NCBI RefSeq assembly: GCF_902806685.2
Contig: NC_048548.1
Location: 186,001 to 250,000, forward strand
Length of the DNA: 64,000 nucleotides
Source: Maniola hyperantus
Lineage: Eukaryota; Arthropoda; Insecta; Lepidoptera; Nymphalidae
Reading direction: 5' to 3'
The notes beneath the pieces are model-generated. The model was not told the origin of the DNA. It saw nothing but the letters and a program-made list of their open reading frames with translations, and did not search any database. The translations under genes were made by a program, and so were the position numbers. Positions 22,301-32,109 of this stretch are shown here, piece by piece. Position 1 is the first letter of the stretch, and each line of letters opens with the position of its first letter.

Positions 22301-22742
22301 ATGACTAAAGGACAATTCGAAATATTGTCGTCGTATTGCATCTCTGCGTATAGCGTATTATCTATGATCTCTGTCCTCACCATAGTCCAAAGGTAGACAT
22401 CCACAGCTGGACATGAGGTTTCTTGAAGAGATCATCTAGTGGAGGATCTGCAAACACTGCGCCTTTCCAACACTTTGGGACTCCAACGTCTTTTGGTTTT
22501 AGGAGCTATGTAACCTGTCTTTGTTAATCGGCTATATTCTGCAGTAAAATAAATATTCTAAATCATAGAGGAACGTGAGAAAATACTTACTGCTGCAAAC
22601 TAAATACTATTATAATAAACTAAACCGCTTTTAGGTGGAGTCTACAGAACCTGGTTCCATGAAAATGATGAATAGTAAACAGCTAAGTTTTAGCTTCGGG
22701 CTTTTTTCTTTACCACTAGTCTGAAAATGCGAGGCACTTACT
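22301..22742. other. Intergenic DNA, no gene seen
   Basis: CATAGTCCAAAGGTAGACAT with CCACAGCTGGACATGAGG at 22380-22425 looks like the end of a decayed LINE. Nothing else recognised. Confidence 0.4.
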
Positions 22743-23012
22743 GTTTAGGGTTCCGGACCCGAAGGGTGCCAACGGGACCCTATTACTAAGCCTCCGCTGT
22801 CCGTCCGTCCATTCATCTGTCTGTCAGCGGGATGTATCTCGTGAACCGTAATAGGGAAAGAGTTGAAATTTTCACAGAATGTGTTTCTACTGCCGCTATA
22901 ACAAATTTAAAAAATTTAAATATGTCTGCCACGAAAATTAAAAAGTGTCATTTCTTGTACGATGGTACGGAACTCTTCGTGTGCGAGTCCGACTCGCACT
23001 TGACCGACTTTT
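22743..23012 (-). repeat. Family B dispersed repeat
   Basis: From plus it opens TTAGGGTTCCGGACCCGAAG, has a GTCCGTCCGTCC run, and closes GAGTCCGACTCGCACTTGAC. Both ends are present, in inverse orientation to 16206-16470. Confidence 0.7.
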
Positions 23013-23021
23013 TATTACTTC

Positions 23022-23346
23022 ATTATCATCATCATGATCAACCCATCACCGGCTCACTACAAATCACGGGTCTCCTCTCAGAGTGAGAAGGGTTTTGGCC
23101 ATAGTCTACCACGCTGGCCATATGGCCATATGGCGGATTGGTAGACTTCACACACCTGTGAGAACATGAAGAACTCTCAGGTATGCAGGGTTCCTCACGA
23201 TGTTTTCCTTCACTGTTAAAGGAAGTGATGTTTAGGTAGTTAGTTAAAACGCACATAACTCCGAAAAGTTAGAGGTGCGTGCCCGGGATCGAACCCCCGA
23301 CCTCCGATTAGAAGGCGGACGTCCTAACTATTAGGCTATCACAGCT
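23022..23346 (-). repeat. SINE family A, full length
   Basis: Minus-strand copy with B box GGGGGTTCGATCCCGGGCAC and A box region ATAGTTAGGACGTCCGCC. It carries a small internal duplication (CATATGGCCATATGG). Confidence 0.8.
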
Positions 23347-23497
23347 GTTCATTTCTTTACTTAGGTAATTGAGAATCCATCGCAATTCAGCCAGACAGGT
23401 AGGTATATTAATTATACTCAAAAAATGCCGAAGTACTTTACTTACCTACTTTTCCAACGGCCAAATATCTTGCTGTTGCTGCAGAAATAGTAGAGTA

Positions 23498-23632
23498 CGC
23501 GGCAGAAAGTAATACACATCGACCTTTAGAAGGAGATAGCAGATTTGTAGTGCCCTGTCTCTGTCGTTGAGACCAACAAAACGTCATATAGGTATAAGTG
23601 TCAGAGACAACGCTCTACAAAGCCGAAAGTCC
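23498..23632. mobile_element. MITE family M1, one end lost
   Basis: AGTACGCGGCAGAAAGTAAT and the core are present. The right TIR is missing where the sequence runs into the M2 element at 23634. Confidence 0.7.
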
Positions 23633-23633
23633 G

Positions 23634-23772
23634 TATAGTACGCGACAGGTCGAGTTGGCAATCGGGGTATGCGACTTGGGGACGCCCCGCACACCCGCAC
23701 AGCCCCCGCGCTAACCCGGTACAGGCGAGCGGCGTTCCCTCACTGATTGTTATCTCGACTTGTCACGTACTC
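23634..23772. mobile_element. MITE family M2, intact copy
   Basis: Ends TAGTACGCGACAGGTCGAGT and, reversed, TAGAGTACGTGACAAGTCGA are about 30-bp TIRs around a GC-rich core (CGCACACCCGCACAGCC). It ends about 60 bp before the kappaB-like site of lectin B. Confidence 0.75.
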
Positions 23773-23830
23773 TATACAATATTATTTTCTTGGCACTGAT
23801 TTGGCAACCCTAGTTTGTATTCCTATGCAC

Positions 23831-23868
23831 GGGCTTCCCAAAGGTCAGAGTTGGGGTCACGAGATAAG
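23831..23868 (+). promoter_or_regulatory. kappaB-like plus GATA sites upstream of lectin B
   Basis: GGGCTTCCC at 23831-23839 resembles an insect NF-kappaB (Relish/Dorsal) site, and AGATAA at 23863-23868 is a GATA site on the same strand 23 bp further on. Paired kappaB and GATA sites are a known feature of fat-body immune promoters in insects. They lie 119 and 82 bp before the start codon. The TTAAATAATAAAA tract at 23893-23905 and the TTCAGAT at 23922 could be TATA and initiator. The functional reading is inference. Confidence 0.4.
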
Positions 23869-23949
23869 GTATGAACCTATAAGTAGGTATACTTAAATAA
23901 TAAAATTAGAGTAGATATTCGTTCAGATAGTAAGTAATAAGAATCCAAC

Positions 23950-26900
23950 ATGAGACGAACACTGACGTGTTTACTGGTACTCGCAATTGTGACTATACTG
24001 AGTAAGTAAAAAATTTTCAAAAAAAAATAAAAACCGACTTCAATAACCACCAACACTAAAAAGTAAAAAATAATTTAATTTATTATGTAATTAGCCGCAC
24101 GAACCGTCTATCTACTCTTCATAGTGTTTTGCGACTCCACATTGGCACCGACTCCAAAAAATATTACTATAGAACTACAATAACTCTTGTATACATAATA
24201 TATTGGGTAATAAATTAAATTATTTTTTACTTTTTAGTGTTGGTGGTTATTGAAAACGGTTTTTATTTATTTTTTGAATTTTTTTTATTTCACAATTTTT
24301 ATTGGCCCCATTGTACTAAAATATGATATGCCTGGTTAAAACCCTACTGTTTCAAAGAATCATTATAAATCGGTTCATATTTGGCGAACAAATCGCGTAA
24401 CAAACATACAAAAAGACATACATTCGAATTGAGAACCTCCTCCTTTTTTCAAGTCGGTTAATAATATGCTATGCCTAGTTAAACCCCTACTGTTTACAAA
24501 GCTATTACACTGATAGCGAGCAATTTACTCTTATTAATTGAGGAGTTCCGTTCTCCATCTCCGAAGATACTCATCAGATCTTTACCAAATTAAAATGGGA
24601 CCACCTCGGAAGTATTTCCTACAAAACAAAAAAAGAATCATCAAAATCAGTTCATAATTGACGGAGTAATCGCGTAACAAACATACAAAAAAAAAACATA
24701 CAGTCGAATTGATAGCCTCCTCCTTTTTTTGAAGTCGGTTAATAATCTTATTTTATTAATTAGCTTATGCTCGCGCCTTCATCCGCGTGGATTATACAAA
24801 TTTCAAACCCCTATTTCACCCCCTTAGGGATTGAATTTTCAAAAATCCTTTCTTGGCGGATGCTTACATCATAATAGGTATCTGCATGCAGCCCGATCCG
24901 TCGAGTAGTTTGAGCTGTGCGTTGATAGATCAGTCAGTCAGTCAGTCAGTCACCTTTTCCTTTTATATATTTAAAAGATTTATTGTTTTATGTCATATAA
25001 TAGTTACTTACCTACTTGTATTTTTTTTTAAAAATTGTATATCTGTAGATGGCAGACAATTTCGGTGTGACTACAAGTACTTCAACAAAGCGGATGGGTG
25101 GCTGAAGCTGCACCGCATCCCCGCCAACTGGCGCGAAGCGAGGCTGCGGTGTCATCTCGAAGGTAAACTGTCCCAGCGCCATTTTGTGGTGCGGTTTGTG
25201 CGATAATCGCAATCGATCTATTATATTTTTGGAAGGTATAATAATAACACACTATTCTATAAAATAAACTTAAATCTAAATTATAAGTAAAAACATAAAT
25301 TTCTCCGAGTGGCCTACTTACGCAACGTTCATTGACCTCTAGCGTCAGTCAGATGTTTTATTTGCAATAAATCGTAAACTTTTACAAAATTATAGGATTT
25401 TTTAATATGTTTTATCGCGTTTTTTGTGGTATCATGTCAGTAATCATCAGTACGTCACCTGCCTTCGTTTTTGCCAGCGTTCTGGTTACACCCTGTATAA
25501 ACTGTATAATTTTTCTGTTCCAGGCAGTAAACTGGCGTCACCACTGAACACTGAGCTGGCTGCGGCGATGAGGTCTGTGGCGCAGCAGAACTCCTTGAAG
25601 TGCGGAGTGTTCACCGGCATACACTCCTTCTTCTCTCGAGGCGACTTCCATTCCATTGAAGGTATCTTAAGAGCCTTTGCTCACGGGCTGAAATTTGACA
25701 TGCAGATAGCTAATATGAGGTTGTTTAATATTGTAGGCATCCCTCTATCCAAGATACCCCACACGTGGGCGGAAGGCGAGCCCGACAACCTCGACAACGC
25801 AGAGAGCTGTATGATGATGCTGGACAGCGGGGAGCTAGCTGACGTCAACTGCTCGGAGACGCTGCCCTACCTGTGCTACAAGAAGACGACGAGGACCGCC
25901 CTGGGCGACTGTGGGACGGTCGATAGCGGTGAGTCTTCGGGCCTTTAAACCATAATCAGAGTGAGGGAACTATCGGTTTGATCCGCAATCGACGATATGT
26001 CAAATATTAGGTATAGTGATATAAAATCAAAGAAAAACAGCGCTACAATAGAATTACTCGTCCTGCCGACCAATCGAATGAAAAATGATGTGAAGTTTCT
26101 TGCCTGATTCGAGGATGGTATTGAGAGTACAAGTTGGTTTTCAGAGTACAAGTTGGAGTCTCGGACGGGCAGCTGCTACAAGTTCCACAAGACGCCGCGC
26201 ACGTGGTCCCGCGCGTACATGGCCTGCGCGGCCGAGGGCGCCCACCTGGCCATCATCAACAGCGACACGGAGGCTCAGGTACAAGTTCCACAAGACGCCG
26301 CGCACGTGGTCCCGCGCGTACATGGCCTGCGCGGCCGAGGGCGCCCACCTGGCCATCATCAACAGCGACACGGAGGCTCAGGTACAAGTTCCACAAGACG
26401 CCGCGCACGTGGTCCCGCGCGTACATGGCCTGCGCGGCCGAGGGCGCCCACCTGGCCATCATCAACAGCTACACGGAGGCTCAGGTACAAGTTCCACAAG
26501 ACGCCGCGCACGTGGTCCCGCGCGTACATGGCCTGCGCGGCCGAGGGCGCCCACCTGGCCATCATCAACAGCGACACGGAGGCTCAGGTACAAGTTCCAC
26601 AAGACGCCGCGCACGTGGTCCCGCGCGTACATGGCCTGCGCGGCCGAGGGCGCCCACCTGGCCATCATCAACAGCGACACGGAGGCTCAGGTACAAGTTC
26701 CACAAGACGCCGCGCACGTGGTCCCGCGCGTACATGGCCTGCGCGGCCGAGGGCGCCCACCTGGCCATCATCAACAGCGACACGGAGGCTCAGGTACAAG
26801 TTCCACAAGACGCCGCGCACGTGGTCCCGCGCGTACATGGCCTGCGCGGCCGAGGGCGCCCACCTGGCCATCATCAACAGCGACACGGAGGCTCAGGTAC

Positions 26901-29594
26901 AAGTTCCACAAGACGCCGCGCACGTGGTCCCGCGCGTACATGGCCTGCGCGGCCGAGGGCGCCCACCTGGCCATCATCAACAGCGACACGGAGGCTCAGG
27001 TACAAGTTCCACAAGACGCCGCGCACGTGGTCCCGCGCGTACATGGCCTGCGCGGCCGAGGGCGCCCACCTGGCCATCATCAACAGCGACACGGAGGCTC
27101 AGGTACAAGTTCCACAAGACGCCGCGCACGTGGTCCCGCGCGTACATGGCCTGCGCGGCCGAGGGCGCCCACCTGGCCATCATCAACAGCGACACGGAGG
27201 CTCAGGTACAAGTTCCACAAGACGCCGCGCACGTGGTCCCGCGCGTACATGGCCTGCGCGGCCGAGGGCGCCCACCTGGCCATCATCAACAGCGACACGG
27301 AGGCTCAGGTACAAGTTCCACAAGACGCCGCGCACGTGGTCCCGCGCGTACATGGCCTGCGCGGCCGAGGGCGCCCACCTGGCCATCATCAACAGCGACA
27401 CGGAGGCTCAGGTACAAGTTCCACAAGACGCCGCGCACGTGGTCCCGCGCGTACATGGCCTGCGCGGCCGAGGGCGCCCACCTGGCCATCATCAACAGCG
27501 ACACGGAGGCTCAGGTACAAGTTCCACAAGACGCCGCGCACGTGGTCCCGCGCGTACATGGCCTGCGCGGCCGAGGGCGCCCACCTGGCCATCATCAACA
27601 GCGACACGGAGGCTCAGGTACAAATTATTGAAGTTACAAGCGGTACACTTTACAGCGGTACAGCGGGTCCCAATTTCATGATCAACCCATCGCCGGCTCA
27701 CTACAGAGCACGGGTCTCCTCTCAGAGTGAGAAGGGTTTGGCCATAGTCTACCACGCTACCCATGTGCGGATTCGTAGACTTCACACACCTTTTAGAACA
27801 TCATGGAGAACTCTCAGGCGTGCAGGTTTCCTCATGATGTTTTCCTTCACCATTAAAGCCATTAAAGCAAGTGATATTAATTAATAAATTAAAATGCACA
27901 TAACTCCGAAAAGTTAGAGGTGCGTGCCCGGGATCGAATCAACCTCCGATTAGAAGGCGGACGTCCTGACCACTAGGCTATCAAAGCTTTCCCAATTTGG
28001 GAATCATAAATTGACTCGGCTGCAAGTCGAAGCCCAGGGTATACAAGTTAGCTGTGACCGAAACTTCAGACGAGCTCAGACCTGAGCCAATTTGGGAATT
28101 ACAAATAGACCCAGCCGAATGCATGTGTAAGTTGAGCTTTAGATCTTCGGATTATGATCACCAGGCAAGCAAAAGCTACCAGGAGTTGTTTGAATTAAAG
28201 ATGTGTTTTATATAAAGACTGCTCCTACATCAATGGTGTAACTCCTACAAACTTTAAATGACCTGTCAGAATAATTTCTAATAACGTATAGCTATTAGAT
28301 CGTGGCCAGGCAAACAGAAGGTTCCAGAAGCTATTTTATTTAAATGTACCTACTTTTTATGTACTTACTAACTCCTACAAATTTAAATTGATCTGGTACT
28401 ATCAGATTTATTTTTTAAAATTGACTGATCGTGTTGTTCTCAGGTTATTAAGGAGATTTTCGCAAAGCATCCAGGTGGTTCCATGAGGGGATTCTTCTGG
28501 AAAGATGTTGCGTTTGTCGGATTCCACGACTGGGGGGAACATGGAGAGTTTCTGACAATTGAAGGTGAGATCACTCTTTGTCCTACCACCCCCATGCAAC
28601 CAAGCTCAAAAATAAACGTTGCACTGGCATATTCATTCATCGATATCATCATCACCATTAATCATTTTCATTTCAACTCATCGCTGCCAGCCCATTATTG
28701 AGCATGGGTCTCCTATCAGACTTAGAAGGGTTTTGATCCTATCCCACCATGCCAAGTGTGGATTGGCAGACTTCACACACCTTTGAGTATATTATGGGAA
28801 AAACTCAAGCATACAGCAATTTTTTCTTTCACCGTTAAAGCATAGATATTTGTTAAAAACGGAAATAACAAAGTCAAAGTCAAAACGTTCATTCAAAGTA
28901 GGTAAAAAAATTACGCTTTTGATAGTCGGTTTGCATTTGTAAGATGATATAGCGGCGATAATGTTTACGCGAACTTAAAAACTAAAGCTACGAGGGTTCC
29001 AAACGCGCCCAGGTCTGAGAACTACCTCCGAAGAATTCGCAATCCCGGAGTCCACAAATAGGAAGCCGACATCATCTATTTTATCATAATCATGTATCAT
29101 TATTGCTGGCCTGACTACGGACATAGGTCTCGTAAGGACTTCTCCCTCCCTGCAACTTGTCTGATGTGAACCAATGGGAGCAAGAGTTAACGCTTTCCAG
29201 TGTGAGAGCCACCGAGCAAGTACCGAACGGGCGCCCTCCCGCGTTTCGGCCCATATAACCGCGAGGTTGGTGGGGACGTGGTGGGACCATGGCATCCCAA
29301 CATCTATTGTAGGTATAGGTACCCCTTGCCACTTCAGCTTCACAACCCGTTGAGCTATGCCCGCTTTTGTACCTATGTCACAGTTGTAGTTGGTTATCAG
29401 GTCAGACGCTGGAAGAGGCAGGCTACGCCCAGTTCTCTGGCGGCGAGCCCAACAACGCGACTACGGGGGAGTACTGCGGGGCGGTGTACCGCAACGGAAA
29501 GTTCGACGACCTGTGGTGCGAGAACCCGTATGCGTTTATTTGCGAGAAGAACCCTGACAGCTTGCTCTGTGATGACAATGATCAGCAACAATAA
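23950..29594 (+). CDS. Dual-CRD C-type lectin (immulectin-like), lectin B
   Basis: Coding exons: 23950-24001, 25049-25162, 25524-25661, 25737-25928, 26145-26278, 28444-28564 and 29401-29594. The 945 nt encode 314 aa. All introns are GT-AG, with phases 1,1,1,1,0,1. Residues 1-17 form a signal peptide. CRD1 (about 20-158) carries Glu-Pro-Asp at 116-118, where lectin A has Glu-Pro-Asn. CRD2 (about 173-304) opens TGSCYKFH, has VGFHDW in mid-domain and Glu-Pro-Asn at 266-268, then FDDLWC. A short acidic/Gln tail ends the protein. Secreted microbial-sugar recognition is expected by family; the Glu-Pro-Asp may alter CRD1 ligand preference. It is paralogous to lectin A (18121-11940), with the same exon plan except that intron 5 is shifted by 8 nt. 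Exon 5 has been duplicated with its donor into 14 tandem 103-bp units (26176-27617). The model uses the first donor (26278|26279), which is in phase with exon 6. An AATAAA overlaps the stop codon. Confidence 0.9.
24018..24276. mobile_element. MITE with about 60-bp TIRs, family M7, intron 1 of lectin B
   Basis: The left arm (AATAAAAACCGACTTCAATA, ACCACCAACACTAAAAAGTA) is matched in reverse by TACTTTTTAGTGTTGGTGGT and TATTGAAAACGGTTTTTATT. The two arms enclose about 130 bp. A one-ended relative is at 30425-30470. Confidence 0.75.
24760..24978 (-). mobile_element. Helitron-like element, family C2, intron 1 of lectin B
   Basis: On the minus strand it begins TCTTTTAAATATATAAAAGG after A and ends with a GC hairpin and CTAA before T. 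It is 219 bp, a sister to 6394-6613. Confidence 0.7.
26176..27617 (+). repeat. 14-copy, 103-bp tandem array of lectin B exon 5 with its splice donor
   Basis: Copy 1 (26176-26278) is the genuine 3' part of exon 5. Thirteen further copies follow directly, each starting GTACAAGTTCC and ending GGAGGCTCAG. All look identical except for one change at 26470 (G to T, Asp to Tyr codon) in copy 3. Each junction is CAG|GTACAAG, so every copy carries a donor, and an AG dinucleotide that could serve as an acceptor without a pyrimidine tract. After copy 14 the intron reads GTACAAATTATTG, sharing TACAA with the unit start. All three forward frames are open through the array, giving ORFs of up to 594 codons that are not proteins in their own right. 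Copies 2-14 are most simply part of intron 5. Confidence 0.97.
27676..27990 (-). repeat. SINE family A, next to the exon array
   Basis: Minus-strand copy with GTGCCCGGGATCGAATCAAC as B box region and CTCAGAGTGAGAAGGGTTTG at its 3' side. It begins about 60 bp after the last array unit. Confidence 0.8.
27991..28443. other. Intron 5 of lectin B, no gene seen
   Basis: Two similar stretches, each with CCAATTTGGGAAT and a following AAATTGAC/AAATAGAC (27993-28020 and 28087-28112), suggest a short diverged duplication. The intron ends in GTGTTGTTCTCAG. Confidence 0.45.
28665..28860 (-). repeat. SINE family A, diverged, intron 6 of lectin B
   Basis: GCCCATTATTGAGCATGGGT, GATTGGCAGACTTCACACAC and TTTCTTTCACCGTTAAAGC match the inverted family body. 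The tRNA-like head is lost. Confidence 0.65.
28880..29040 (+). repeat. Dispersed repeat shared with 63190-63360
   Basis: GCTACGAGGGTTCCAAACGC and GCCCAGGTCTGAGAACT recur inverted at about 63190-63235, and the flanking TTCATTCAAAGTAGGTAAAA also recurs near 63310. Family unknown. Confidence 0.55.
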
Positions 29595-29653
29595 ACTTAT
29601 ACAGCTTATACAGCTTTCAACACTTGCGTTTCATTTTTAATCCTAAAAAATAA
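29590..29653 (+). terminator. Polyadenylation signals of lectin B
   Basis: AATAAA at 29590-29595 overlaps the TAA stop. A second AATAAA lies near 29648. Using the first would leave a 3' untranslated region of only tens of bases. Confidence 0.5.
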
Positions 29654-29686
29654 ATCCTAATCCTAATCCTACTAATATTATAAACT

Positions 29687-30085
29687 AGCTGATGCCCGCG
29701 AATTCGTCCGCGTGGAATTAGGTTTTTTAAAATCCCGTGGGAACTTTTTGATTTTCCGGGATAAAGCCTATGTCACTCTCCAGGTCTATCTATACCCGTA
29801 CAAAAAAATCACGTCAATCCGTTGCACTGATGCGACGTGATTGAAGGACAAACAAACACACTTTCGCCTTTATAAGGGTACTGATGTGAAAGTGTGGATG
29901 TTTGGATGTTTGTTACTCAATCACGCAAACACGGCTGAACGGATTTGGATAAAATTTAGAACGGAGATAGATTATACCCTGGATTAACACATAGACTACT
30001 TTTTATCCCAGAAAATCAATGAGTTCCCGCGGGATTTTGAAAAATGTAAATCCACGCGGACGAAGTCGCGGGCGTCAGCTAGTCG
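29687..30085. mobile_element. Two family D Helitron-like elements, head to head
   Basis: The first (29687-29880, minus) begins CTAGCTGATGCCCGCGAATT. The second (29880-30085, plus) ends GACGAAGTCGCGGGCGTCAG plus CTAGT. Their 5' ends (around GTGAAAGTGTGG) meet near 29880. Confidence 0.7.
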
Positions 30086-30479
30086 ACAACTAAATACCTA
30101 CAGATGCTAGCAATTAGTTAAAATAGACTGACCATAAAGTTGATCTTAATCTGTCATTAATTCTTTATTGTTTAGTGTATTTTTACCTTTCATCACCAGC
30201 TGGTAAGTAAATTACGGATTCACTTGAAACAGTCAATAGAATAACTGATCATTTAGATTGTTCAAAACTTCAATATTTCCTTTTATTCAACATCGGAGAG
30301 TTATCAATTTGTGAAAATTTCCATAAGATGGGAAAATTCATTCAGCGTTATTATAATATAAGCTGAGCGCTCATGGATATTTTTTAAAAGATCCTTGTCA
30401 AAAATCCTAATGTTCATGATAGAAAAAAAAAAACCCGATTTCAATAAGCACAAACACTAAAAAGTAAAACACTAAAACA

Positions 30480-30823
30480 TCTATATATATAAAATTCAAA
30501 GTCCTGACTGACTGACTGACATATAATATATCAACGCACAGCCTAAACCACTGGTCCTAGAGACATGAAATTTTGAGGGTGTGTTCTTTGTAAAGAGTAG
30601 GTATCCACTAAGAAAGGATTTTTCGAAATTCCACTTCTAAGTGGGTTAAATAGGGGATAAAAGTTTGTATGAAAACCGTCATTTTTCAAGTTATTTGCAT
30701 GAAAATTGGTATTTGGGTTTTCGGTCACAAATAAAGAAATACGTGTTCCAGGATTTTTGGAAATTCATCCCCCACCTCGATTTTCTAAATTCCACCCGAG
30801 CGAAGCCGGGGCGGGTCAACTAG
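30480..30823 (+). mobile_element. Helitron-like element, family C1
   Basis: It starts TCTATATATATAAAATTC after A and has a (TGAC)n run. It ends CGAAGCCGGGGCGGGTCAAC plus TAG before T, so the terminal four bases are CTAG. It is 344 bp and non-coding. Confidence 0.8.
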
Positions 30824-30859
30824 TATTATGTATACATGAGTTATTGTAGTTCTATAATA

Positions 30860-31640
30860 ATATTTTTTTTTATATTTGGCGGAGAAATCGCGTAACAAAC
30901 ATACAAAAAAAACATCCTACATTTCATTTTCAATTTTTCATTTTTCACACAGTCGAATTGAGAACCTCCTCCTTTTATGAAGTTAAAACGAAATCTAACT
31001 TTTAAAAAATCCGATTTTGATCTTGCAAGGTTGACGCTTGAAGTGAAGCTGGTCGATTTTGTAAGACCTGCATCAATCATTATTACAATCGCAATTTTTG
31101 TGATTGGCTGAATTTATGGTATTCTTGTTGCAACAATAAATTATAGCCAATAGTGAGCGAGCACCAGCCAATCAGAGGTGATTGCGAGCATGGCATTTAG
31201 CTGTCATTCTGCCGCAATCGCGCAGCTGGTTGATTTTAGAGGTATGGACAAACTGGAGCTTTGAACAAGGAAGTTAAGGTCCATTTGACGAGATATAAAA
31301 CAACATGAACATTGATGCGTTCTAAAATCTTATACGTACCTACTTAGCTACTAAGGCAGGTCGCAAGCGTGTTAAAAAGTTTTCAATATTTCCCAGCATC
31401 TCTTGAACTATTTCTTTGATGGGTATTATTAACTTTTGAATGAGAAAGGAAAACTTAATGACCTCGTGCCTTCCGAAGCTTCCTTTGTTTAACGAAACTC
31501 AAATATTCGTCAAGTATTTATTTTACTGTCTAACTACTGTCTAATCTAACTAGCTTGTGCCCACGGCTCTTCATATTTTGTGACCCCTGTTTTATGCATA
31601 CGACAAAATACGGTGTCTCTTCTTTCAGAACTGTCAGATT
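30860..31640. other. Intergenic DNA, no gene seen
   Basis: A frame at 31080-30841 (minus) crosses transposon-like sequence (GTCGAATTGAGAACCTCCTC) and has no coding character. Nothing else recognised. Confidence 0.45.
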
Positions 31641-31641
31641 A

Positions 31642-31856
31642 TCCGTACTAATATTATAAATGAGAAAGTGTGTCTGTCTGTCTGTCTGCTAGCCTTTCAC
31701 GGCCCATCCGGTCTACCCATTTTGACAAAATTTGGTACAGAGATAGCTTGCATACCGGGGAAGGACATAAGCTACTTTTTATCTCGGAAAACCAAAGGAA
31801 ACCACGGGGTTTTAAAAACCCAAATCCACGCAGACGAAGTTGTGGGCATCATCTAG
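31642..31856 (+). mobile_element. Helitron-like element, family D, intact ends
   Basis: It starts TCCGTACTAATATTATAAAT after A and carries a GTCTGTCTGTCTG run. It ends GCAGACGAAGTTGTGGGCAT plus CATCTAG before T. It is 215 bp and serves as the reference copy of the family here. Confidence 0.75.
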
Positions 31857-32109
31857 TTCCTTATAAAGGAGAAACTGACTGACTGACAAATCAACGTAAG
31901 TATTTCCAGCTCAAACCGCTGAATAATATATCAAACCGCTACAGGATTTCGCATCTTGATCCTTTCTATAACGACGTAGACCGTAGAAATAGAAGCATTT
32001 TTAGAAAATCCACAAGCGAAGCCGGATCGGCTAGCTAGTCTATAGGTATTCTGACACGTTACAATGTTACATATACATCTCAGGTTATAATATAACTAAT
32101 AGGTATTAC

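Noticed and set aside
26141..27785. A dozen near-identical 72-codon minus-strand ORFs
   Set aside because: Antisense shadows of the exon array, one per pair of units.
26100..27884. Plus-strand ORFs of 594, 515 and 492 codons as a repetitive protein
   Set aside because: They arise because the 103-bp lectin exon unit is open in all three frames. Period, junctions and neighbours show exon plus donor repeats, and no start or promoter supports a separate gene.
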